Of a stretch of 24,156 bases of DNA, positions 17,451-24,156 are shown one piece after another. The stretch lies in contig JACQZL010000236.1 of NCBI GenBank assembly GCA_016213865.1, positions 1 through 24,156 of the forward strand. The letters run 5' to 3'. Position numbers and translations under genes: made by a program. A model generated the notes under the pieces. The model did not search any database and had not been told where the DNA came from. It worked only from the letters and a program-made list of their open reading frames with translations. Origin of the DNA: Candidatus Rifleibacteriota bacterium (lineage in GTDB: Bacteria > UBP17 > UBA6191 > JACPRK01). Each line of letters begins with the position of its first letter. Position 1 is the stretch's first letter.

Positions 17451-17665
17451 CGCCGAGTGCAGTTCGAGGGCGACGGCACCGACGACCTCCTCGACCCGAC
17501 CTATGGCCATCGGCTCGAGCTGCGCCTGACGCCGGCCGTCGATCCGTTCGGCGACAGCGTCGAGTTCATAAAGTCGGTCGCGCGTCACTCGTCTTACTGG
17601 CGGATGGGCCGGACCGAACGCCTGGTGCTGGCCACACGCGAGACTCTGGGCTCCCTGGCTGGTGC
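17451..17665 (+). pseudogene. tamA: tamA-like outer-membrane barrel fragment
   Basis: The frame reads VQFEGDGTDDLLDPTYGHR, then LELRLTPAV, PFGDSVEFIK, SSYW and RLVLATRETLGSLAG. This resembles an early segment of the Omp85/TamA beta-barrel (bacterial surface antigen domain), where a D.TDD.L.PT.G.R strand pair is characteristic. Only about 70 residues remain. The POTRA domains that should precede it and most of the barrel that should follow are missing, and the frame soon stops at 17693. A tamB-like sequence in another frame begins within a few bases of its end, so a large deletion seems to have joined tamA to tamB. Confidence 0.6.
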
Positions 17666-18562
17666 TGCACGGCCACGGTCGACCTCCGGCTGACGGGGAC
17701 CGTGGCCCAGCCGAGTCTCGAGGGGGGATGCGAGGTGACCGGGGCGACGTACGAGAACCACCTGACCGGGACCGTCCTGCGTGAGGGCGCGGTGAGGGCC
17801 CGGGTCTCGGGTCGCCGCCTGGTGATCAAGCGGGGTTCGGCTACCGACGGGAGCCAGGGCAGACTTGCGCTCGAGGGCTGGGTCCAGCTCGAACCGCTCG
17901 AGCGCTTCCCGCTGGCGTTGCAGGTCCGGCTCGAACAGGTCCGATGGGTGCGCAACGACCAGGCAGAGGCCCGGGCCGGTGGGACCCTGCGCCTCTCGGG
18001 AACGGCGTTCGAGCCGCTCCTGTCCGGAGAGGTGACCGTCGGGCCTGCCGAGGTGCGGCTCCCCGAGCGGCTGCCGGAAGACCTGCGAGTCGTCGAGTTC
18101 CGCCGCGTCGGGGGCCCGGCGCGCTCCAAGCCGGTGGCGCCTGCGCGCGGCCCCGGGCCCGGCAAGTGGCTCAGGCTCGACCTGGACGTGAAGGTCCCGG
18201 GACGGGTCTTCGTGCGGGGGCGCGGGCTCGCGGGCATCGCGCCGGCGCAGGCGCTCAAGCTCGGTTCGGCGCTCCAGACGGTCTCCGGCGGCTCGGGAGG
18301 CGGGCTGATGGGCCTGGCGCGCAACCTCGTGGGCGTGGACCTCCTGAACGTCGGGCAGAGCTCCACCGGCGCGGCCGGGACCGCCCTCGGCGTCGGCAAG
18401 TACCTCCAAGAGGGGCTCTACGTCGGCGTGGAGAAGTCGCTCGACTCGGGGGGGATGAGCGTGTCGATCGAGGCGGAGCTAACGCCCGAGTTGACCGTCG
18501 AGACGAACGTCGATTCCGCCTCGCGCAGCGGCGTCGGCCTCAACTGGCGGCGCGAGCACTGA
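17666..18562 (+). pseudogene. tamB: tamB C-terminal fragment, probably internally deleted
   Basis: Intact TamB is a long periplasmic beta-taco protein (usually over 1000 residues) that works with TamA in envelope assembly and lipid transport. Here about 298 residues remain: beta repeats such as ATVDLRLTGTVAQPSL, GGTLRLSGTAFEPLLSGEV, and KVPGRVFVRGRGL. They end in a TamB-like C-terminus with ALKLGSALQTVSGG, YLQEGLYVGVEKSL, SIEAELTPELTVET and a final SGVGLNWRREH. Between VRGRGLAGI and APAQALKLG the family normally has well over 100 residues, so a second internal deletion is likely. No signal anchor or N-terminal part exists. A GTG at 17702 could start a shortened product, but function is improbable. 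Confidence 0.65.
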
Positions 18563-18633
18563 AAGTACCGGGAGGCCCCGCGGAGGGCGGCCCGCCGGGG
18601 TCAGGTCGCCGCTCTGCAGGCGGCGGACAAGCA

Positions 18634-18653
18634 TGTCCTGAGCCTGTCGAAGG
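18634..18653. repeat. TTCGACAGGCTCAGG-type short repeat
   Basis: On the minus strand this reads CCTTCGACAGGCTCAGGACA, a short sequence that is very common as a dispersed repeat in many bacterial genomes. Only one copy was seen here, in the 322-bp gene-free stretch at 18563-18884. Confidence 0.5.
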
Positions 18654-18676
18654 GCCGCCGCGCTGCGGCACTCAGA

Positions 18677-18751
18677 GCGAACGGGGGCGAGGAAGGCGGC
18701 TTTCCACGTTTCTCGAACGCTCCCTACAGGACTTGGGTGCGCGTGCACCCA
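18677..18751. repeat. 48-bp dispersed module copy 2, followed by a hairpin
   Basis: Positions 18677-18724 match 1597-1644 at 39 of 48 positions. Ten bases later TGGGTGC (18734-18740) and GCACCCA (18745-18751) form a perfect 7-bp stem around loop GCGT. The rest of 18563-18884 has no gene-like frame. Confidence 0.55.
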
Positions 18752-18884
18752 CAGGATCTCTGGTCCTACGCTTTCGCGGGGGTGACGAAGTGGACTGTTT
18801 CGGTCCGGGCCTCGACAAGCGCTTCCCTGGGGGCGAAGCCCGCACCGAACCCGCGCGAAGGTACACTGGCGTCGAGGTGTTCCA

Positions 18885-19166
18885 ATGCTCGAGGCCCATC
18901 ACCTGCTGTGGCTGCTGTTTCTGGGCGTCGTGGTGTTCGTCGTCGTCGAACTGCAGAACCTCTATTCGGTCCTGAAGGCTGTCTGGCTCTTCGTAGCCTG
19001 GAAGCTGGGCGCGGCGGACGGCCAGGCGCGTTTCGAGGCCCACTTTCGTGGGCAGCCGTCCGCCGAGGAAGCGCCGTGGTCGGCACGCACGTTGACACTG
19101 GCTGCGGTGGCGGTGCTGCTTCTGGGCGCTGCCCTGGCCCGGTGGGCGCCCGCCTCATGGTGGTGA
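18885..19166 (+). CDS. small two-helix membrane protein
   Basis: The 93-residue product has a strong hydrophobic helix at about 7-22 (LLWLLFLGVVVFVVVE), an amphipathic middle (about 30-65, with KLGAADGQARFEAHFRG) and a second hydrophobic helix at about 70-86 (LTLAAVAVLLLGAAL). GAGG at 18873-18876 lies 8 nt before the ATG, a good ribosome site. It is isolated, between the tamB remnant and the M16 peptidase, with no detectable family. The hydrophobic pattern and ribosome site argue that it is real. Confidence 0.6.
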   Translation: MLEAHHLLWLLFLGVVVFVVVELQNLYSVLKAVWLFVAWKLGAADGQARFEAHFRGQPSAEEAPWSARTLTLAAVAVLLLGAALARWAPASWW

Positions 19167-19458
19167 GCCGAGAGGGGCCGAACTCCCAGTATCGACCTCC
19201 TCGAACCGAGTCACGCCAGGCCCATCCGGACGGCGTCCTCGGGAGCCAGATCGAAGCGGCCCGGCTTCTCGAGATAGCTGTCGTCGAGCCTCCCAGCCGG
19301 CAGCACAGTCACCGCAGCGGCCATGACGCGGCCCTTGCGCTGCCCCGCGCCGGGTCCCGTGAGCGTGCCCCTCCACCGATCCCTCCTTGCCATATGCCCG
19401 TCGAATCTGGCTAGGGTGTCCCCGGCACTGCCGCCCCCGAACAGCAAGGAGTTGACCG
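19167..19458. other. intergenic region upstream of the M16 peptidase
   Basis: The stretch holds the ribosome site AAGGAG (19446-19451) of the peptidase gene. A short minus-strand frame ending at 19211 gives RLDDSYLEKPGRFDLAPED near its end, which looks faintly protein-like, but it has no ribosome site and no recognised family. I see no convincing promoter. Confidence 0.45.
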
Positions 19459-22440
19459 ATGACTTCGCCATCCTCAGACCTTGGACCCGGCCTCGAGCCC
19501 GGACAGGAGCTCGACGGCTTCCTCGTGCAGGACGTCTCTCGGCTCGACGATCTGCGGGCTGTCGCCTGCCGCCTGGAGCATCGCGCCAGTGGCGCGCGGC
19601 TCTTGCACCTGCACGCCCCGGACCGCGAGAACCTCTTCTGCGTCTGCTTCCCCACCCCGCCCCCCGACGACAGCGGCGTGCCCCACATCCTCGAACACTC
19701 CGTGCTGGCCGGCTCCAGGCGGTTCCCCGTCAAGGAGCCGTTCTTCGAAATGGCCCGGATGAGCATGGCCACCTTCCTCAATGCCCTGACCGGCTGGGAG
19801 TGCACCTACTACCCGGTAGCCAGCAACGTTCGGGAGGACCTGTTCAATCTCGTTGACGTGTACTTCGACGCCGTCTTCTATCCACTGCTCACGGAGGACA
19901 CCTTCCTGCGCGAGGGGCACCATTTGGCCCCCCTGCGGTCCGACGAGCCGACCGGTGCCCTCACGGTCAATGGCATCGTTTACAACGAGATGAAGGCCGC
20001 CTTCTCCAATCCGGAGATGCGCCTGAGCCGTACCTCCATGCGCAGGCTGTTCCCGGACACCCTCTACGGCCGGGAGTCCGGCGGCGAGCCCGAGCAGATC
20101 CCCAACCTCACTTACACGGACTTCAAGCGCTTCTACGACACCTACTACCACCCGTCCAACGCCTACTTCTTCCTGTACGGCGACCTCCCCACCGCAGACT
20201 ACACTCGATTCCTGGGTCCCAGGCTGGCGGCCTTCGAACGCCGCGACATCCCCCGCGAGGTCGTTCGCCAGCCTCGCTGGACCGCCCCGCGCCGGGCCGA
20301 GCAGACCTACCCGATCGGCCGGGACGAGAGCTCCACCGAGCGCACCTACGCGCTCCTGTCCTGGATTGTCGGTGACGCAACCCAGCCCGAGGAAGTCGTG
20401 ACACTCGACATCCTGGGGCGGATGCTGGTCGGTCACGACGCCGCCCCGCTCAAGAAGGCCGTCATCGACTCGGGGCTGGGCCAGGACTTGCTGCCGAGCG
20501 GCTTCTTCCCGCTCGGGCTGGAGTCGCTGTTCAGCATCAGCCTGAAGGGCACCGAGCCCCAGCGCGCCGACGACTTCTTCGACCTGGTGCTGCGCACGCT
20601 GGCGGACACCGCCGACCGCGGCTTCTCCGCCGGGGCGATCGAGGCCGCCCGCTTGCAGGCGGCCTACCATCATCTCGAGATCCTTCCCATGTTCCCCATC
20701 CACACGATGGACCGCGCGATCTCGCCGTGGATTCTCGGAGCCGACCCGCTCAGCTTCCTGACGATGCGGACGCACTTCGAGAGCGTGCGCCGCCGCATCC
20801 AGGACGACCCCGGGCTCTTCCCGCGGTTGATCCGCGAGCGCCTGCTGGACAATCCCCATCGCCTGGCCACCGTGCTCAGGCCCGATCGCGAGTGGACCGC
20901 CCGCAGCGAGGCGGCCTTTGCCCGCAGGATGCAGGAAGTCAAGGACTCGCTGTCGGACGCCGAAAGGACCCGCATCGCCGAGCAAGCCCGCGAGCTGGCT
21001 CGCAAGGCAGCGACGCCCTCCACACCGGAGGCCCTGGCCACCTTACCGCGGCTCTCCGTCGCCCAGCTTCCGGCCGGTCCGCAGCATCTTCCGACCCGCA
21101 TCGAGCCCCTCTCCGGTGGGGCCGAGCTGCTGGTCAACGAGGTCGTCACCAACGGCGTCGCCTACCTGCATCTCGACTTCGAGCTCGAGGGGCTGCCCGA
21201 GGCTCTGTGGCCCTACGTGTCCCTCTACGAGGATGCGTTCCTCAAACTGGGCGCCGCCGGGATGGGCTACGAGGAAGTAGCTCGGCGCAGGGCGCACCAC
21301 ACCGGCGGCGTTACGCTCGAACCACAGTTCCTGACCCACGCCGTCCGGCCAGGGCGCTCCGTGTGCTCCCTGGGCATCGCCGTCAAGAGCCTGGAGGAAA
21401 CGCTCGAGCCGGCACTGAGGCTCCTCGGAGACCTCCTCTTCGAACTGGACGCCGGGGACTTCCGCCGACTGGAGGATGTCCTCGTCCAGGCTCGGGCCGC
21501 CGCGCGCACGCGCCTGGTCCACCGGGGACGTCAGACCGCCTCCGACCACGCCGCGCGCTGTCTGACGCCGGAGGCCGCCCGCGCCTCCACCGTCCGCGGC
21601 CTTCCCTGGCTGTCGCTGGTGGAACGTCTGGTGCCGCGCTTCGCCGCGGAGAAGGAGGAGATTGCCGCAAAGCTCGTAGCCATCCGGGACTTCCTCCTGG
21701 CTCGCGGCCGGCTATCGGCCAGCTTCACCGGCGCTCCGGACCAGATCCCCGTCGTGCGTACGGCCCTCGAAGGCTGGCTCGGCCGGATGCGCCCCGAGCC
21801 CGCCGGCACGCCCCCGACAAGCGCCTCCTTCGTGCCGGAACCGCGCCGCGAGGGTCTGGCCGCGCCCATCCAGGTGTCCCACTGCGCCTGGGTCTGCCCG
21901 GCCCCTCACTACTCTCATCCCGACCAGCCGCTGGTGACTCTCGGAGCCCACATCCTCCACCACGAGTACGTGCTCCGGGAGGTCCGCCTGAAGGGGAACG
22001 CCTACGGCGCCTGGTGCGTCTTCGACCGGTTCCAGCAGCTCTTCCGCTTCGGCTCCTTCGCCGATCCCCATATCAACGAGACCCTGCGGGTCTTCGAGGA
22101 CGCGGCCGACCACGTGCGCCGGGCCGAGTGGACCCAAGAGGACGTCGACAAGGCGATCGTCGCCGCGGCGAAGACCTACCACGTCCCCATCCGCCCGGAA
22201 CAGGCCACCCGGACGGCGTTGACCCACCGGCAACTGGGGCTGACGCCCGAGCTCCGAGAGGCAAGCTACGAACGGACCCTCCGGGCCAGGCTCTCCGACG
22301 TCAAGCGGGCCCTGCTGGACGTGCTCGAAGCCGGCTCCGGCAAGAGCGCCGTCTGCGTGGTGTCCAGCCGCGAGAAACTCGAGGCCGCCAACGCCGGCTC
22401 GCCCGCCGTCCGACTGAGGGTCGAGGATATCCTGGCCTAG
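19459..22440 (+). CDS. M16C zinc metallopeptidase, presequence-protease (PreP)-like
   Basis: The 993-residue length is right for the M16C family, which degrades peptides inside a closed two-half chamber. The inverted zinc motif HxxEH is HILEH at 76-80, with Glu79 the catalytic base and His76/His80 zinc ligands; Glu177 in VYNEMKAAF is the expected third ligand. FLNALTGWECTYYPVAS (106-122) is a typical PreP active-site segment. The second half (about 540-993) lacks the zinc motif, as expected, and includes the late GNAYGAW motif. No signal peptide is seen, so it is probably cytoplasmic. AAGGAG with 7-nt spacing supports the ATG at 19459. All key residues are intact, so it should be active on short unstructured peptides. 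It appears monocistronic. Confidence 0.95.
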   Translation: MTSPSSDLGPGLEPGQELDGFLVQDVSRLDDLRAVACRLEHRASGARLLHLHAPDRENLFCVCFPTPPPDDSGVPHILEHSVLAGSRRFPVKEPFFEMARMSMATFLNALTGWECTYYPVASNVREDLFNLVDVYFDAVFYPLLTEDTFLREGHHLAPLRSDEPTGALTVNGIVYNEMKAAFSNPEMRLSRTSMRRLFPDTLYGRESGGEPEQIPNLTYTDFKRFYDTYYHPSNAYFFLYGDLPTADYTRFLGPRLAAFERRDIPREVVRQPRWTAPRRAEQTYPIGRDESSTERTYALLSWIVGDATQPEEVVTLDILGRMLVGHDAAPLKKAVIDSGLGQDLLPSGFFPLGLESLFSISLKGTEPQRADDFFDLVLRTLADTADRGFSAGAIEAARLQAAYHHLEILPMFPIHTMDRAISPWILGADPLSFLTMRTHFESVRRRIQDDPGLFPRLIRERLLDNPHRLATVLRPDREWTARSEAAFARRMQEVKDSLSDAERTRIAEQARELARKAATPSTPEALATLPRLSVAQLPAGPQHLPTRIEPLSGGAELLVNEVVTNGVAYLHLDFELEGLPEALWPYVSLYEDAFLKLGAAGMGYEEVARRRAHHTGGVTLEPQFLTHAVRPGRSVCSLGIAVKSLEETLEPALRLLGDLLFELDAGDFRRLEDVLVQARAAARTRLVHRGRQTASDHAARCLTPEAARASTVRGLPWLSLVERLVPRFAAEKEEIAAKLVAIRDFLLARGRLSASFTGAPDQIPVVRTALEGWLGRMRPEPAGTPPTSASFVPEPRREGLAAPIQVSHCAWVCPAPHYSHPDQPLVTLGAHILHHEYVLREVRLKGNAYGAWCVFDRFQQLFRFGSFADPHINETLRVFEDAADHVRRAEWTQEDVDKAIVAAAKTYHVPIRPEQATRTALTHRQLGLTPELREASYERTLRARLSDVKRALLDVLEAGSGKSAVCVVSSREKLEAANAGSPAVRLRVEDILA

Positions 22441-22490
22441 CCGGAGCCTCCTGGCTGGTGGAACGCTACCAAATCAACCTGCCAGAAATC

Positions 22491-22576
22491 GAGCCACGAA
22501 GACGCCAAGTGCGGCACAAAGGGGTTTGGCCTTTCCCCTTGGTGTTTCTCTTCGTGTCCACGTGTCTTGGTGGTTC
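22491..22576. repeat. CACGAAG-type inverted repeat, copy 3
   Basis: The left arm GAGCCACGAAGACGCCAAG (22491-22509) and the right arm CTTCGTGTCC..GTCTTGGTGGTTC (22550-22576) are roughly complementary, with small gaps. The family is shared with 598-859 and 15766-15870. A further hairpin is nested in the centre. Confidence 0.55.
22519..22540 (+). terminator. hairpin after the M16 gene, possible terminator
   Basis: AAGGGG (22519-22524) pairs with CCCCTT (22535-22540) in the centre of a CACGAAG-type repeat, followed by GGTGTTTCTCTT. It could end the peptidase transcript, but there is no clean T-run directly after the stem. Confidence 0.3.
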
Positions 22577-22682
22577 AACATGACCATGACGCGGCATCCT
22601 GAGGAGCCGGAGGAGGACTCCGGGGACTCGCACCAGGCACCACCGGGCTCGGACCGCGGGGTGGGGCGCCATCCCGAGACCC

Positions 22683-23651
22683 TCAGTCCTGCCGCTCGAC
22701 CTCCTCGGGGGAGAGGCCGGTCAACTGAGCGATGGTCTGGACTGTCATGCCGGCCTGACGCATCCTGCGAACCGCCTCGAGCCAGCGTTGCCGCTCCTCC
22801 TGGCGTGCCTTCTCGAGCCCCTGCTCCAGCCCCTGCTCGCGCCCCTGCTCGAGCCCCTGCTCGCGCCCCTTCTCGAGCCCCTGCTCGAGCCCCTTCTGCA
22901 GCCCTCTCTGCAACCCCTCGAGCTCGGCCGTCTCGATTCGCGATGCCAGATCGTGGCTGGCCTTCTCCCTCGCCTCGATCAGCTCGCGGACCTGCTGACT
23001 GGCAGACAGCTTTCTCAACTCACCCAGCAACATCTCGATCCCCTCCTCCTTGGCCAGCACCTCGGGCACCGGCCCGCTCTCGTCCCCGTACAGCTCGCTG
23101 AACTTCAGGAGGTGCAGCCAGTTCTCGAAAGGCGTCCGAAGTTCTTCGGGCTTGTCGCGGCGGAACTTCGACAGCTCGATGAAGTGCAGTTCCAGCAGGT
23201 CGGTCAGCTCCCGGCCGTGGCGCACGTCGTACATCGTAAAGGTGCTGTGCAGGTCTTCCTGATCCGAGAACAGCTCGAAGTCCAGGAGCGAGATGCCGAT
23301 TGTCTTGGCAAGTCGGGCGTACGGCTGGCCCGCCTGGATCTGGCTTCCGAAAAGGCGCGCGACGTAGTACAGGACCCGGGCCACGTACGCGGGCTCCCGG
23401 GAGAGCTGCACCTCGATGTTGTAAAGGCGCCTCTGGCTGTCTCGGGCCTTGACGTCGAGGACGATGCCCTTGTCGAGCAGGCGATCCTTGTCGTGAATGG
23501 GGTTCTGGATCTCCAACTCGACAATGCGAGCCTCTCCCGAGAGGTCCAGCAACGCATTGAGCAAGGCCCTCAGGATCGGGGTGTTCTGCTCGGTTCCGAA
23601 GATGCACTTGAAGACGATGTCGTTGAGGAGCGATAGACTCCGCACACTCAT
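22683..23651 (-). CDS. Rpn-family PD-(D/E)XK nuclease / putative transposase
   Basis: The 322-residue product opens with LSLLNDIVFKCIFGTEQN, the standard N-terminus of the Rpn (recombination-promoting nuclease) / PD-(D/E)XK transposase-like family. The nuclease core has Asp66 in GIVLDVKA and Glu80-x-Gln82 in NIEVQLS, the expected D..ExQ signature. A helical middle (about 115-210) is followed by a tandem GLEQG/GREQG coil at 246-282 and a short C-terminal helix-turn-helix-like motif (AGMTVQTIAQLTGLSPEEV). The start at 23651 is backed by AGGTGG 6 nt upstream; an upstream in-frame ATG gives a non-conserved extension. Such genes act in recombination or phage defence and are often variable in copy number; some generate shorter C-terminal proteins from internal starts. 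Confidence 0.9.
   Translation of the reverse strand: MSVRSLSLLNDIVFKCIFGTEQNTPILRALLNALLDLSGEARIVELEIQNPIHDKDRLLDKGIVLDVKARDSQRRLYNIEVQLSREPAYVARVLYYVARLFGSQIQAGQPYARLAKTIGISLLDFELFSDQEDLHSTFTMYDVRHGRELTDLLELHFIELSKFRRDKPEELRTPFENWLHLLKFSELYGDESGPVPEVLAKEEGIEMLLGELRKLSASQQVRELIEAREKASHDLASRIETAELEGLQRGLQKGLEQGLEKGREQGLEQGREQGLEQGLEKARQEERQRWLEAVRRMRQAGMTVQTIAQLTGLSPEEVERQD
22806..22916 (-). repeat. in-frame tandem repeat coding the GLEQG coil
   Basis: Twelve-base units (on the plus strand CTCGAGCCCCTG and variants with CGC or TTC) repeat about nine times within the Rpn gene, coding residues 246-282. Because units are four codons, slippage would lengthen or shorten the coil without shifting the frame. 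Confidence 0.75.
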
Positions 23652-23872
23652 AATGTACCACCTGCCTCCCAGTCCGTCGCGGGCTCGGGGTGCCCGGGTC
23701 ACTCACCCGGGGCCGGAGCCGCCCGTGGCCCAGGACGATACCGCGGCTGGCCGCAGAAACGCGCTGACATCCGCTGAAATCGGCTGACACGCGCGGACAG
23801 GGGGGAGCATCGCGGGCTATGCCCCGCTCGAGGCGCGTGGGGTTGGCCACGGGTCTTCGGTGGGGCCCACCC

Positions 23873-24109
23873 TCACCCCAGCAGCGTCTTCAACTCCGCG
23901 ACCGACGGGACCTGGCCCACGACTTTCACGGAGCCGTCGACCACCAACGCGGGGGTCATCATCACGCCGAACTTCATCATCTCGGCGATGTAGGTGACCT
24001 TCTCGAGCCGGTAGTCGAGGCCGAGCTCCTTCGCGGCCCGTTCGGCGCTCTCGGCGAGCTTCGAGCACTTGTAGCAGCCGGGACCAAGGACTTGCAGCAA
24101 TCGGGACAT
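23873..24109 (-). CDS. small thioredoxin-like CxxC protein
   Basis: The 78-residue product is a minimal thioredoxin-fold protein of the redox-active-disulfide (TM0996/MTH895) type. The active site is Cys12-Tyr-Lys-Cys15 in LGPGCYKCSKL. The cis-proline is Pro53 in MMTPALVVDG, and the final helix is SVAELKTLLG. All expected elements are present at normal length. GGAGG lies 7 nt before the ATG at 24109. Family members often follow a permease (DUF318) or an ArsR regulator, and upstream sequence leaves the window after 47 bases, so the partner cannot be checked. No signal peptide is present; it is a probable cytoplasmic disulfide reductase or metal/sulfur-handling partner. Confidence 0.92.
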   Translation of the reverse strand: MSRLLQVLGPGCYKCSKLAESAERAAKELGLDYRLEKVTYIAEMMKFGVMMTPALVVDGSVKVVGQVPSVAELKTLLG

Positions 24110-24156
24110 ACGGGTTCCTCCAGGGACCGGTCTCCCGGGGGAGGCGGAGCAACGTC

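Noticed and set aside
19211..19471. Short minus-strand frame upstream of the M16 gene
   Set aside because: It overlaps the M16 start and ribosome site, has no ribosome site of its own, and has no recognisable family. It could be a tiny gene remnant, but the evidence is too thin.
22607..22623. CCGGAG/CTCCGG hairpin downstream of the Rpn gene
   Set aside because: The stem is perfect for 6 bp, but there is no T-run in either direction and GC-rich DNA produces such stems by chance.
22806..22916. CRISPR-like array of 12-bp units
   Set aside because: The units are directly adjacent, have no spacers, and code an in-frame GLEQG coil inside the Rpn gene.

Overview
The window is about 24 kb of high-GC bacterial DNA. 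It has strong Shine-Dalgarno sites, GC-rich third positions, Gram-negative envelope genes (remnants of tamA and tamB), a secreted PKD-domain protein, a TreS-maltokinase fusion and many dispersed intergenic repeats. This mix fits a soil or sediment member of Acidobacteriota, Myxococcota or a related deep Gram-negative lineage. No rRNA or tRNA is present to settle it, so the placement is a low-confidence inference.

Layout. Positions 1-1805: a possible C-terminal gene fragment, then about 1.6 kb of non-coding DNA packed with hairpin and dispersed repeats. Positions 1806-5163: a secreted protein with a possible clan CD (caspase-like) His/Cys pair, a convergent alpha/beta hydrolase, an internally deleted remnant of a second hydrolase translationally abutting it, and a Na+/Ca2+ exchanger. 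Positions 5184-8219: a 1011-residue secreted protein with about five PKD/Ig-like repeats. Positions 8502-15679: a trehalose locus. A TreS-maltokinase fusion gene on the minus strand is broken by a small frame-changing deletion. It is divergent from a membrane-anchored trehalose-6-phosphate synthase with a sensor-like N-terminus, followed by a MarR-family regulator and a secreted protein of unknown function. An 18-bp perfect-arm palindrome of MarR-operator type sits in the divergent promoter. Positions 15934-18562: the intact paralogue of the hydrolase remnant, then fused fragments of tamA and tamB. Positions 18885-22440: a small membrane protein and an M16C (PreP-like) metallopeptidase. Positions 22683-24109: an Rpn-family PD-(D/E)XK nuclease with a tandem-repeat coil, and a thioredoxin-like CxxC protein.

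Two themes stand out. First, at least three loci (hydrolase remnant, TreS-maltokinase, tamA/tamB) carry internal deletions that join recognisable family segments. This suggests deletion-driven gene decay or an assembly artefact. Second, the trehalose locus combines an unusual membrane-sensor/T6P-synthase fusion with a candidate MarR operator and a downstream MarR gene. That is a plausible, apparently uncommon, regulatory design for osmolyte or glycogen metabolism.
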